From: Gordionus sp. m RMFG-2023
Taxonomy: Eukaryota; Nematomorpha; Gordioida; Chordodea; Parachordodidae
Reading direction: 5' to 3'
Assembly (NCBI RefSeq): GCF_954871325.1
Contig: NC_088775.1
Coordinates: 22,483,561 to 22,547,560 of the forward strand
Length of the DNA stretch: 64,000 bases
In this document: positions 11,668 through 26,600 of the stretch, in pieces
Layout: every line of letters begins with the position of its first letter
How positions within the stretch are numbered: the first letter of the stretch is position 1
Notes under the pieces: model-generated
Databases searched by the model: none
Told to the model about the DNA's origin: nothing
Seen by the model: only the letters and a program-made list of their open reading frames with translations
Translations under genes and position numbers: made by a program

Positions 11668-14600
11668 CTAAATTAATTAAATTAAATTATAAATTATAAG
11701 ATAAATTTATAACTTAAATAAATAATTGGCAACTGTTGAAATGTATTTTTCATCGATGTTTTTATCATCGCCAAAATCGATACCACGATTTGAAAGATTG
11801 TATTTAACCTTATCAAGCATCATATCTTCATTAAGTTTAGCTTTATTAGTAACACTAGACTTCAATATCTGGTCAACTTCTTCTTGAATGATTGTAAAAT
11901 ATCGTGAATATTTAGTTGTATTGTTATTACTCCAATTTACCCATTTTTCAAACCATGTTTTGCCTTGATAATCCTATTTTTATTTAATGTAGAACATATG
12001 TTATATAATACAAAAATTAACTTAGCGTATAATAATTATCAACATTTTAATTATAGAGAATAAAAATAATATATAAAATTAACATGTTTTATTTATTAAT
12101 TTTTACAAAATGGATGATTTAGAAGAAATAATTTCCCTAGAAAAGCCGTAGATAATAAAAAATACTGTAAAACTATCCTTCTATTATTTAGGAATCTTAT
12201 CAGATTGATTAAAATTTATGTTAATGTCCTTATTTAAATGATAGATTATTGTTAATGTCATAAGTCCGGCTCAATAAGCCTAATTCCAAATTTAAATCGT
12301 ACTATAATTACATTAAAAAATTATCTTAAAAATTTGCGTGATTTCTTGTTACATATCATAGACCTACCCATTTAACAAAGGGAATTAATGTTTATGTTAA
12401 TTGATAGCAATTTAAACATGCTATTTAAATTCGGTAAACTTTTAATTTTATTTTAATGTCATCAATTGTTTCTTGAATAGCGGATTCCATAAATTTAACA
12501 CCGGTATCCCATTGTGATTTATTATCAATTAATATATCCTCCAAGGCATTAATCTAATATATAGATCTAGATTGTATTTTAATTAAATATGTATACTTGT
12601 AAGAGACGTAGCATATCAAAGGATTTTTTGTCCCATTCATGTATATTTATTGCATTATTTAACACTGACTTTTTTAAATCCTTGAATAAATATTCATCGT
12701 GATTTAGGTTATCTATTAAGATATATAATATTTTTATTATGATTATGTGTGTTAATGATAAAAGTATCTCACATTTATTGTAACAATCCAAAATTTTATA
12801 CTTTTTCTTAGAAAATGAGGTGGATGACTTAAAAAAACAAATTAATTTTTTACGATAAAAAAAGAATGGAATGATGAATAATTAAAACTTCCAATATTTT
12901 TTATAAAATTTTCAGTATTTTTCGATCAATAAAATTTTTCATTTTTGTCAGTGAAAAATTAAAATTTCATCAGTATAATTTTAGATTGGTTCAGTCTTTT
13001 TTGATATGTAAAAAATTTAGAGGTCATTAAATGTCCTAGTAGGTTGATGCTCAGAGGATTAGAGATCTGTCCCTATCATTGAAAAAAAATCAAGACTTCA
13101 CCTTGGACTAGACAAGGGCAAATAAGATTAGACCCGTTGGTAAACTGCAAATTCTGCTGGCAAAAATTATTTACATATTCTATTAATTATTTTAATCAGA
13201 GATGTACATTACCGATATTTTAAAATGATATGTTATAAGATTTTTCCCAGTCTTCAAGTCTCCAAAAATATTTTTGAAACTTTTAGTCATGAATTATTTA
13301 CTTGCGTGTTTATTCTTCGTCATAAAGTTAATTCTGCAATCAAAATTTTAAAATTAAGAAGAAATATCAAAAGAATTAGCAATGCCTTCATTATCAATAT
13401 CGGTTTTATGATGGAATATTTTAATTAAACGTTTTCTTTCTTACCTGTTTAAAAATTTGTATTTAAATTATTTTTCTTATAAATTAAGGGCAATAGCGCA
13501 ATCTTTTTCAAATTTTTTTAAAATATGGTTTTGTTATTATTTGCGGCATCAGTGCATATCTGCTATAAACAAGTCTTCATAATAAAACTACGATATATTC
13601 AATTGTATGGTAATATCGATTAATATTTATATTTCATTTAATCTAATAATTTAATAAGCAATGTGCCATTTATTATTAACTAATATTATGTATGATATAA
13701 GATAGTATCAAAAGCAGGGATCCAAACCAAAACAAATATTGGTTCGGTTCAGGTTCGGATAAAAATAACGGTTCAATGTTCAAGTTCGGTTCGTAAAAAA
13801 TTAAAATATCGGTTCGGTTTGAACTTCTAAAAACCGGTTTGAACATTTTTGTATTCAAATCTACATTCGAATTATGTATAGGAAGTTATATTTTTTTTAT
13901 TTCATCATAAAATAAAAAACACATACATAAAACTTTCATTTTTATTAATGCACATTATAAAATAATATTTAAATTATAAATAATACAAATAAATATCAAT
14001 GATTAATTTTAATATGAACAATATTTAACTTTATTTACTTAAAAATTTTTTATTAGGCAGCACAATTAATATATTTTCAAGATTTGTCTCACTCAAATTA
14101 CATCTATAAAGAGATGGTATAAATTTAATTGTTGAAAACCATCTTTCCACATTAATTTGGGTAGCTGGCACTGCCAGCATGAAACAATTTACATAATTCT
14201 GGGTATCGATTACTCTGATTTCTCCAATAGTTTAAAATATTCATAGTTTTATTTGACCTAGGTTCTGTAGAAAAATTAACTAAAATATTTCTAATATTCT
14301 CCGATTTTTTAACAGATTTTGTTTGTTACCATCTTTTTTTAAAAAAAGACTTTCTACTAAATCCTCTTCAGATGAAGATACATTAACCGGCATTGATTCA
14401 CCTTTACTAGAATCCTCCACTCTTATAACATAGTTTAATTCCAAATGCCATAGACTTGGTTTTTCTTATTAGTCGGAAGCACTTGATATATATATATAAT
14501 AATAAAAATATCATTAAAAAAATCTTATTATTTTTTATGAATAGATAGAAAAATTATGAATTAAGGTAAATAAAATTATTAATTAAATTTATATAAGATA

Positions 14601-17600
14601 TAATATATTTTTAAAACATAGCTTAAATATAGATATAGGCATGACAAAAGGCATTGTTGTTTAAAAGTTGTTTCTCTCTAAAATTCATAGCATCTATTAT
14701 TGAACCGGCAAAGGGTTAAGTAAAATATAAATGTCTATTTTAACTTTTAGACATATGCCATAAAAATCCCCCAAGGTTATCTGCCTAAGTTGTAAGTTTT
14801 TGGTAGCTACTTTAATTGGTTTTAGGATATTTATCAACCTTATAATTGCTTCCCACTCCAAAACTGAAAAATAAAGTTCATGTATGATACTGATAATTCC
14901 TCACACATATCTTTTAATTCAAATCTCTCTTGCATGCCATAGGTTGATAACAATCGATGATAATCCAATATAGATCTTTTTAAGTTAAATTTTTTTAGTT
15001 TGATCGATTTTGTCTCCTTAGCTTCTTGGATGCAGAACGAGCATTAATAATAATATTAGAAACTGAGCAATTTTTTAATGCATGATCTACTTCAAGTTAT
15101 AAGGTATGAGATGCACATCTTATATTTATAATATTATGTTGATAATCATTAAGATTGATTGTTAATTCATCAGATACATTTGTGAAACTAGTAGAAACAT
15201 CATTCAAATTATCTATATTTTGTATTTGTTCTTCTACATCATTTTCTGACATTTGATTGTCTTCATCACTATCCTCCAAAAATTGCCCCATTGTCAGTTG
15301 TTGTAGTGTATATTTGTGATTTTTTGATTTCATAATCATTTAATACTTTTATTAAAAGTATCTATAATCGCTGGAGTGATCCAGTGGTGTTGAGATGTAT
15401 GCATGTTAACTGAAGGTCCCAGGTTCAATCCTGGTAAGGAACTAAAAAATTTCGGGTTTTTCTTCGATGATGGATGGCTTTAGACATATGATAAATTTCT
15501 GAGCCGAGAAATGTCACCCCGGTCACCGACAGGCTTGGACAGCCAGGTGCTAGGATACTTGTCCAATAAACCAAAAAAGACGGCCAGCTAAATTCGTGGG
15601 TCAGATGATAACGATTTCTTGGCCAGCGCTAGGATGATGGTGACCTCGGGGACTTAAGCTCAACATCTACCAATACAATGGACTTGATAACGATACTCCG
15701 ATGGGAGATCCATCGGGATTGATACTCCAGTGGGAGATCAGGATTGGGATATCTGTCGATTTGATAATTCGGTGTGAGGAATATTCCGGTGGGATATCTG
15801 GTCGATATTGATTTGATACACCGATGGGAGATCAAGATACTTTGGCTTCGATAGCGATACACCGGTGAACGATACAAATGAAATTGATCAGATATACAAA
15901 TATAAATTAGATAAAAATAGATAGCATGAGTAATAATAAAGTGGAGATAGATAGTAAAGGAGCTTACCACTAGAAAAGGTGAAAGCTAAAAGGAAAAAAT
16001 AAAATTTAAAGTATTTGTAAATTTTCTGCAGTTGGCGTTCAAAATTTATTTAATTGCTATAGTATTCTCAAAATATTTGCTTTTTGAATATAATGAAGAT
16101 TAATCCTAATAACGGACCTGTCTAGACGAGTAACAGTCAATTTTTAGAGATAATAACTTACCATTTATTTCTTTGATTATATTTTGCCAAATACTTAAGG
16201 CTTATTCTGCAGCATTAGAAAATATTTGAGAATTAATTTTAATATTACCCACGTCTTCTAATATAGGATCAAGAATTTTTTTAATTAATTTGAATGATCT
16301 GCCATTAAAAGTGACCAACTCAGTACAAGCATCGATTATTATTGATTTTATTTAGTTTTACTGATATTGTTTGTTCCTTTAAAGCTTTTTCTATCGTCTG
16401 TTGGCATAGTGACATCATAACCCTTTTTATTTTATTAGGCTTTTGTTGTAATATTTTGTTAATTTTATCGATTTCCAAGTTGGTTTTTTTAGGTGACGCT
16501 CAAGATTTATAAGGGCCTTTCATATTTATTTGACAATCAGTAATATTACATTTTGATGTGTCATTTATAATACTATATGTAAATAATTTAGGTATTGGAT
16601 TTAATTTTCTCTAGGCATTATAATTTATAAGCTTAAAATATTTAAAAAATGCCGTAAAATGGCAATATACTAAAGTTTATAAAAATTATGACTGACACTA
16701 ATCAATCAAATGTGATTGATAATAATGTTTGAAACAATTTGATTTAAAAATTTTGCAATATACTAGTAATAACTTACACATAAAATCATGAGGCTCGAAC
16801 CGGTTCAGAGGCATTTTAGCGGTTTGGTTCAGGTTCGGCTAGAATTTTTTAGCGGTTTAGGTTCGGTTTAATAAAAAATACCGGTTTTTAACGGTTTGGT
16901 TCAGGTTCGGTTTGGATTCCTGATCAAAAGGCTAATAAATTTTGGTTAATTTCAAAAAATTAATATTTAATAGTTATCGTAATTTATATTTTCACATCAA
17001 AAATCTCAAAATTTAGATATAATTAACTAAATAATTTATTTATTTTACTGGTAAATTGATTTAAATAATGTTACTGTTAATATACTTAAAATATGGAGGA
17101 AAAATATATTTACAAACATCAATTAAAATATTGGGAAAAATAAATATATGTATTTACTGGTAAATCTATTAAAATAAAAAATATATGTTTATGGAAAAAA
17201 TTTATACTTAACCTTAATATGTTGACATTAATTAATATTTATAGTAATAAAATTGATAAAATGAACAATTTTGTTATTATACAGAAAAAAACTTTTTCAA
17301 ATATTAAATTACGAATAAAACTACTAAAGGAAAAAAATAACAGCCAAAAAGAATTAATTAAAAAATGATTAATTTTAAATAGCCATTATTCATAATTTCT
17401 ATTTAATTAAAGCAGCGATTGATTATTTTATCATTAAATGGCTTAGTGAGGTTGTAAAATAAATTATAATTTAAGATATCAACAACCTTTATCCAGAAAA
17501 TTTTGAACGAACAATACAAGACTCTTCCAGGCACAGTCAGCACTTTTATGGGGTAAAATCGTATCGGCCCATTTTTTTAGCATAATATCAATTGAAGTAT

Positions 17601-20600
17601 TTACAATCTGTATATCTCTAATTTTTGAAGAGATGAAAATTGGTAAGTAGATATTTTGGATAACGTCATCTTTTACATCCTTCCACAAAGAATGCATTAT
17701 AAAATCCTCCCATTGTTTGGGTGTGATCCCGTTCACGCGTGATATTTCGTCTAATATGGTATCTAGGAAGATAATAACATAAGCTATAAGGAAACATTGT
17801 TTGGAACATTGCGAAGAGCTACCGGAAATTTATATAGATGCCATGTATATTTTTTATAAAATTATAATATGTGAAAAGTATATTTCTTTATTATAGAGAA
17901 CTTAAAAAAATATTAACTAACTTACAATTAAGTTATTATATAAAATTAATAATGTGCTCGAAGAAATTTAAACTAAAAATTCATTAAAAATTGGCTATAC
18001 GTGCTTTTAATTTAATTTCCGGGGTTTTTTTTCATAAGTCTGGAGTTTTTTTAGGAATCATATTAAACTATCAAGTCAAAAAAATAGTAATATAGAATAT
18101 TGGATATTTATTAAATTAATTAACACAAGTTACTTTTAAAAAATTGTAACTATAGAAATTAAAATATCAGGGTCAAAATGATTCTATAAATGTTTATGAT
18201 ATACAGTAGAACCTACATATAATGACCACTCAAGACTATTCATTGTAAGTATTATAGAAGTGATCAAATTATAGAATTTTTTTTAAAAATAATTAGTATT
18301 TCAAGGAACGGTAAGAAGTGGTAACATTTGAAGGCTTTGCCATATATAGTATATTATAAATAACTTCTTGCTTTTTCAAAAAGTTCTTCACGATCTAATT
18401 CTCTAGATTTGGGAAACGAATTTTTCCATTCAGTTTCTAAATTAAATCTCATTGCCCTAAACTCGTCCGATTGCTGCTCTATAGTCTCCTTAACCTATAA
18501 ATAAGATCACAAAAAAAAAATCAAACTTAAAAATAAAAGTCGTTTAATTAAAATAGAACAAGAAGCGAGTTCTAAATTTGATATAAAATTTAAAGATAAT
18601 TCAGGATCATTATTATCATCAAATAAATTCTTATAAGGGAGATGCACTGATACGTTTTTCCAAAATAGCGCATACCATATCATTTTTATTACGCGCCATT
18701 GGCCTAGTTCTCTCTGAAACGAAGCCTTATTTAAAGTTAACCAGCTTGGATAATGGCTAAGAGTGACTTGCGCGATTTTGGAACTTTATCTAAGTGCGGA
18801 AGAACTGTGCATGGCTGTAGGTTTACGTTTAAGATGCCAAATTGTTTTCCTTTCATTTGTGATTTGTAGGGAGGGGCATCCGAGATATAAAAATTAATAT
18901 ATTATTAGGTAAGGTTCAATAAAGCAGGGCTATCACCTACCCTAGAATTCTTATGGCTTAATTCAGCAGATGAAAAGAGACCAGTCGGCATAACATTTAT
19001 ATCATTCAGGAAATTATCTTGGGCTTATATATTAATTGCTATTTTTGCCATCAATTCCCTTCTGGATTCCATTATCCAAACGGCGATATGAAGATACAAT
19101 AAATAAATACTATTATAATAGCTAATTTCATTCTTATTCTTTTCGTCACGACCATTTTAGGCAATTTTTGTCCTGAAGCTAGAAAATTTTCAAAGTTTTG
19201 GCCTGAAGCATCTTATCAAAAATAGTAATACTTTTGTCTATCAAATATCCATAGCTATATGCAAATACAACCTCATCTTTATTCATTTAATGGTTCAATG
19301 AGTGGCATGATCTAATAAATCAATTTTATTTATGGTCTTTTTTATTGTTTTCTTTAAAAAAAATTTTTTTTTCTCTCTTTTGAAATATTTTAATGTTCTT
19401 TTTATAAAATATATTTTATACGTATGCTTTTTATATACATTTATAAAAAATATATTTGAATCTTTATAAAAATTAATTTAAAAATAATTGTAAAAGTTTT
19501 GGGGAATTTGCCACGTATCACCAATACCAATATCGCAAGTATTAGTGCATCTCTTACTGTTATTATATATTTACATTAACGATTAAATATAATAGTTGTC
19601 AAAATCATTATCAAGGCAAAATAAATGTGAAATATTGTAAACCATATTCCAAAAGCAATTAGACACGGCTATACTCATATTCGCGGTCGTCATTTGATTT
19701 GGCTTAAAAGCTCCAGCTTTAAACAATTTAGAATTTAGGAAATATTCTTCTTCGTATTTTTTAATCTCTTCTATGCTCTCGTTAACCTTGCCGGAACCAG
19801 TTATAACTGCAAAATATCCTAATATGCATTTTTTTATATATAAGAAAATAAGAAAATAATTTTGTAAATATTATATTCCTATATAAATTTTCTATTATTT
19901 GCAGAAACTTTTTGTTAACCATAATGAATACACGCATCGAGTATATAAGTAGTACTTTTAACAATAAAATGATTGCATCTATTGTATATATACAGTTTTA
20001 GATTTTAATTATTTGAAAGTAAAAATACATAGACCAGACCTGTTTTTAGCGGTCCGGCTCATCCGGAATATTATCAGATTTATTTATTCCTGAAGTTTAT
20101 GCGATCTTTTTTTTAAAATAGTCCGAAATTATTATTTTTAAGTCAAATCGTTCAGTTCGAATATTTTTTTATAAAAAAAAATGTTCAAGTCCGATTTCTT
20201 GAAATGAGTTTTACTATATTATATGTATACGATTGCCTCACCTAAAGCCTTCATTGGAAACAGTTTTCCCTCTAAAATCTTCTTTAATCTGTCGGGGTTA
20301 AACGAATTTTTTTCGGCCATGTCAATTTTTGTCAAAACAAAAATGGTCCTTTCTCCATTAGGATCTATGCAACTAACTAAATCCGTAACATTACTTCTTT
20401 CGGCATCAATAGATCCATCCTGCATATATTGTAACATAAAAAAGGAATAACTTGAATAGTTATAGTAAAACCGAAGCTTAAATTAACTTTTATGATTTTT
20501 TCTATATGTTATATTGGCTGGCTCTAAACCCGATTGAGAAAAGAGGAAGGATTGCGTCAGGTTGATAGTCTGAAGTAAAAACCCTTGCCGCCAAAAAACA

Positions 20601-23600
20601 AGTCCTATATATTTCAAACAAGAAAACTAGAACCCATCCATCAAGCAACGCACAGTGCATTCGCGCATGCAAACGAAAAATGAATTAAGGCTTCCGCCTA
20701 TTTCACAGCGGAGAAGAAGTTAGCTGTGGGAAAAATGTTAAAAATTGCGGGTAGTACGTTGGAATGTGGGAAAACTGATTGGCAAGAATATCAAGTTGGT
20801 GGAACACAATAACGAATAGAAGATTATGTGGTATATGTATCAAAGGCGAAAGAGCTTGGAGAGGGGTATAAGTTGTACTACAATGGAAAGGCGGCAAAAA
20901 GGAATGAAATGAGTATTATGTGGGTCAAGCTCGCAGATGATAAAGGTCTGATTTATCATAAGTGCCTACGCTCCGCAGACAGGGAGTAGAGAAGGGAACT
21001 TTTCTAACAGAGCTGGAGGCGGTGATGCAAAAGATTTCAAAAGAGGAAAAGTTGATGCTGGAGGTCGATATTAATTGACATGTGAGAGATGAAAAGTCGA
21101 TTTTAAGGAAATCATGGTGGACATGGCAAGAGTCAGAATAAGGAAGAAAAAAAACTGTTGTAACTAGTCCAGGCATATGATATGGCAGTATGCAACACCT
21201 TTTTCTAAAAAAAGGCAAACACTTTGGTAACATAAAAGTGGGTTTCATCAAAGTAAAGTTGATTATCTTCCGACAGTATGAGTGATCTTTGGAGGATTGA
21301 GGATTGCAAAGTTATATAGGGGGGCGAAATCGCTAGACAGCTTAACAGTAGTGTTAGAGTATGTAAAGATGGTTTTACCGCAAAAAGAAGATCGTTTAAG
21401 CCCCGAAGATTCGGATGGTTAAAGGACGATAAGTTGGCAGCAAGAGTATTGTTAGGAAAAACGGACTGGCAACAATTCCTGGAGCAAGATGGCATCAGAA
21501 AAATAAGGTAGTGCCGTTTTTCGGAAAAGGGGTGCAAAATTGAATCAGCGAGAAGAAAATATGTTACAAGGTATGGTATATTTTTCTAGACCCTAAAGAT
21601 AGAAAAGTTTAGAGTGCAAAAGGGTAGCAAAGAAAGAAGTGGCGATGACAAAGGGCAGGAAGTATGAGGAAATGGCTTAGAAATTGAACTTGAAAAAAGG
21701 AATAAAGTAATGCAAATTGGCAAAATGCAGAGGTAAAAATATCCGTAGATAGGGACCATGAGCAGCGTCAAAGAGGAAGATGGCATAAGTTTATATCGAC
21801 AGCACGAGGTTATCGAAAGGTGGCGACAGTACTTTCAAAGTCTTCAACGTTGAAAATCTAAGGGATCAGTTAGTTCCAATCCCAAGGTTTGTTAAAATTT
21901 TCTGCTGTTTTAATGACAACGAAGATCAACTGTTTTACGGCCAAAGAATTAGAGTCTGAAATCCAAAAGATGAAGAAAAAAAGCTATGGCAGATGGGCTA
22001 CTTGTTGAAGCATGGTTGGGTGCAGGGGAAGGGGTAAAATCTTGGCGCAATTGTTTAGTAAAATCATGATGGAAGACTAGGATTGGAATATAGCATCTTC
22101 ATACCTATCTATAAAGGTTAAGGTGATCCGCAAGAATAGTAGAATTATAGGGGTATAAAGTTGATAAGCCATACTATGAAGATTTTAGAAAAATAGGAAA
22201 CTACCGAGGTGCAGGTATTCGGAAATTTGTGCAAGCTGTTCGGCCATTGATCCGATTTTATGCCCTACGAAAACTGATAGAAAAATATTGAGAGATGAGG
22301 AAGAAGCTGAATATGGTGTTCATTAACCTATATACGATATCATACCCAAAAATCTGGTATGGTGTATGGGCAAAAGAGGTATCCCTGGGGACTAATAGAA
22401 TTCAGGCTACATGGGTCAATGTTAAGCACCTTTCTCTTTATAGTCAACCGAAGACTTGCAGAGGGCACACCACCATGGTCAATGTTATATGCAGGTGACA
22501 TCCGATATGCGAGGAAACCGAAGTGATAGTAGCATCGGTCCAGTGTTTGGGCCGTTAGGTTGGAGAAATAGGGCCACCGCGTCAGAACAGTATATCATTT
22601 GCTCACAGAAGGGTTGGATGGAATGGGGAAGCATATCAAGGGTGATTTGTGACAGTAAGATGTTGCTGGGGTTTAAAAGTAAGGTGTATCGTATTATCGT
22701 CAAACCGGTTGTGTTATATGAGTATGAAACTTGGGCACTGTGAGCGATGTTGGATGCAACCGAAATGTGAATGATCCGCTGGAACTTAGGATACACTAAG
22801 CTGGATCATATGAGCAATGTTAGCATAAGAAAGAAGATGGGGTAACTCTCTTATCGGTAAAGAGAATAGAGAACAGATTGAGATAGTATGGACAGCTGCA
22901 AAAGCTATTTTAACTAACGTAAATCGGCAAGTTCTAGATCTTGAGGTTATGGGCCAACGAACTAAAGGCAGGCCACGACTAGGATTCTCAAATCCCAAGG
23001 ACATGTTGGATAAGAAAGGCCTAAAGCTGAGCCATATGGAAGGATAGAATGCGTTTTAAAAAACCCAGATATGGGATTAACATGACGAAGAAGATGTTAT
23101 AATCAGGATACTTTCAACTCTACAAAATCTTAGGTGTTCTTCCCTCGAAATTAATAAATAGCATGACTACATAAAAAACTAAAAGAATTAATAACTTGAA
23201 TGCACATTATAATAGAATTTGGGTTGACCATGTAGGATTTGACTAGTTGTGTAATATTGTCTTTTGTATCTGGAGACATGTCATTCGTAACCGTGGATAT
23301 GATACCTAAGTAAGATAATGTCATTGTTAGTTTTTTAAATTGCTTGGATATAGTATAATAATTTTGTTATAAAAATATCAAGACTTGGATCTTAAATTAA
23401 TTAATGGATATCATTGTGAAATATTAGTGAAGATTTAAAATTAGAGATTAAGATATTTCAGATTAATAAACCTGTTAATTTCCCAACTTTATAAAATTTT
23501 ATAATTTCTCTAACTTTAAAAAATTAATAAACTTTCGTAAATTCGAAAAAATGATTTAAGTATAGCTTTTTTTCTTTTTTTGTTAAAGTTACGAAAGTTT

Positions 23601-26600
23601 ATTAATTATATTTTGATACCGGGTCAGTCTTTTATTTTTGGTGGTAGTTACATTTTTAGATTGATGATTTCGAAAAAATATTGTAACATAATTTAAAAAA
23701 ATATAGCAATCAGATTAATTTTATCTCATTATTACTTGATATGAAGATTAAAAGTCCGGGTTATAACAGGCCGGGCAAAAAATATAACGGGCCGTACCGG
23801 TTAATTTATATATAAAATATCAGGCAGAGCCTCACAAATCTCCGATTTTTCGTAAAATTTTAATAGACCAGCCGTGAACTAAAATTTATTTTAAAACTAT
23901 TTGGAAATAAATTATAATATGCTAATTTCTTTGTATTATTTTAAAAGATATTTAATAAAATACTAAATAAATAATATACTAAATTCATAAAAATTTTTAT
24001 ATGATATATTTTTGTCAAATCGACCAAAAAATGAAATTTTCTGACAATCATTTCTAAAGTGAACGAAACTTATCAAGATAGTTATCTATGTTGTATATTT
24101 TAGTAAAATCAAAATTTAGAGCGATAGTCAATCAGATCTAAAGATATACGTCTTCAAAGTCGAAAATCGTGGAATGCATGATTTCATTAAATCACATTTT
24201 TTTAAAAATGCATAAAAAAGTGTTACAATTACATATCATTTTTAAATTCTACATTGAAAAATACAAAAAAAAATTTTTGAATTACAAGACCATTTCCGGT
24301 AAAAATAAAAAACATTGTTGAGAAGGGAATTTTATGGGTGTTGGCCAGGAATGTTTATTACGTTTATATTTAACTGATTAATCCAAAAAAGTATAGCGTT
24401 TTTTAAATTTATAAATAAAAAATACAATATCAATAAAAATAGAAACTGAAGAGATAAATATTTCTTTTTTTCAATGCACCATCACCTTACCATTTTTCTT
24501 TTACCCAACAATTGAGGAAAAGATATGGCTCACCAATATCGAATAATAACGATCATAAGCAAGAAACTAATAATAAACGTAAGATAGAATACGATAAATA
24601 CATTTTTTAATAATAGTTGGTTTATAAAGCTATAAAATATAGCTATTTAATAATAACCATATGCGTATGGGCTGCTTGCTTATCCCTCATTCCTAGTTAG
24701 CATTCATATACAAATACACTGCAATTTTGTATTCTCCGCTGCGAATTCACGCTAACTGTAAATGCAGGGTTAGATATCGCTTCATATCATATTGGTTGTA
24801 CTCAATAGATTTTTTTTAATACCAATACAAAACATATTTTAATTAAATATATTATATTATAATAATTTTTAATAACGCCATCTATATTTTATATTTTTAT
24901 TTTTTTAAATATTAATATTGCCCAGCCCCCTTTTTCAATCAGCCCACAGACGTTTAAGTAATTGCTACAAGACTATTAAGCGTATAATCATGTGCGGCTT
25001 GCCTACGAATGTGTGAAGGGCTCCTCATTTTTTCTTTCCCCATAAATTAAATATCCAGTTTGATTTGAATAAGGAAAACCTAGCTTAGCTCTGTTGCTTG
25101 TCAACACTATAGGGCCTAGCGCTGAAATCACGTATCACGCAAAACAGAAACTCAATTCTTTTATTAAACAGTTAACTATAAAGGTAATAAACATTCCTGG
25201 CGAATATCATACCCCAAAATAATTCTCTTCCCAATACTGTTAATTTTTTTATTTTCACCGTAAATAAGGAAAAACTTAGAATTTTTTATATTTTCCAATG
25301 TAGAATTTTAAAGGTTATAAAATAATATAATTTATAACTCTAAGTATTTAAATTTAAATAAGATTTAATGAAATCACGCATTGTGTGATTTTCGAATTAA
25401 AAGACATATATCTTTGATCTGGTTGAGCTAGTGCTCTAAATTTTGATTTTATTAAAATACAACATAAATAATTAACATGCCAAGTTTCATTCATTTTTTG
25501 AGATGGTTGTCAGAAACATTGGTTTATTTGCAATGGATGGACCCAATTATAAAATGCAAAATACACTAAATATAAAAACCCGGGATGTGAACCCTTCAAC
25601 AAAAAAAAAGGTCCAAGTTCGGGAATAAATTTGAAAATGACCCGGGTCCAGGGACCATAAAAATAATGACTCAAAATAAGATTTTTTTTCATTCATTTAT
25701 TATTAAACTTCAATATATACATATTCGTGATTTACAAATGAAAAATTTTAAAATGAAATAATTTATATTTTAAATGTTATTCAATCGCACAATAATAATA
25801 TCTTCTAAAATATCATCCTTGAGATTTCCACGTAAAGTAGACAATATATATTTCAAAGATGAAAATTCACGTTCTACCCCCGTTACTGGTTAACGGTGCA
25901 TATATGCACCACCTCCTATATACCTTATTTTAACATAGTAGTTTTTATTTTATAAAATAATAAAAAAGATTTTTATATAGTTCAGACATTGTACTTCAAA
26001 ACTGGAAAAGAAAAATATGAAAAAAATATTTTTTTATGTCCCTAAGAAACCCTCAAACTTTGCGAATTTATGAGGTCTAAAATGCAAAATTTTCTAAGTT
26101 ATCTCACAAGCATATTATAAAATTATTTCGATGAAAACTAGTGTGTATATATTCTTTATAGATATATCAATATTTATCAATCATTTTTGAATTTTTAAAT
26201 AATTAAAATTTTAATAGGTAACCACATAAAGTTGACAGGTGCATATATGCACCGTTAACCATCTAGCAGTATAAATTATTTAAAAAAATTCAAACAAATG
26301 AAATTTAACATAATGAATTATAATTTTTTATATTATACTTAAAACCACTACCGTCACTAAGGTTGGGGGGAGGAGGGGTGGGTAGCTCGAGCCCCCTAAG
26401 AATTTTTTTTTAAAAATTTTATACCCAAAAAAAGACCTTTTGAAAATAATTTAAAAATTTTTTTTAGCCCCCTGAGATTAAATCGAATAATATATTGTTC
26501 CTATTATAATTTTTTATCCCGATCAAATTATATGAAATTATTAGGTTCATAAATATTCAAAAGTTTAAAATTATTTTTAGCCTCTTCCTTTCTGAAGATT

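Larger units (their letters stand above)
13715..16922 (-). mobile_element. hAT transposon in OPA1 intron 9
   Basis: Ends CAGGGATCCAAACC and GGTTTGGATTCCTG, flanked by ATCAAAAG at 13707-13714 and 16923-16930. Subterminal GGTTCGGTTCAGGTTCGG repeats occur on both sides. Minus-strand transposase pieces include [15 protein letters not shown] (about 16350-16260), CASHTL (15100) and the C-terminal [17 protein letters not shown] (about 14190-14120). The frames are heavily broken. A SINE-like insertion lies near 15366. Confidence 0.92.

Noticed and set aside
15629-15970. 113-codon minus-strand open frame.
   Set aside because: It is the reverse reading of the GATACTCCGGTGGGAGATC repeat block.
22485-23004. 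Minus-strand open frames of 72-103 codons.
   Set aside because: They are antisense shadows of the LINE reverse-transcriptase C-terminal region.
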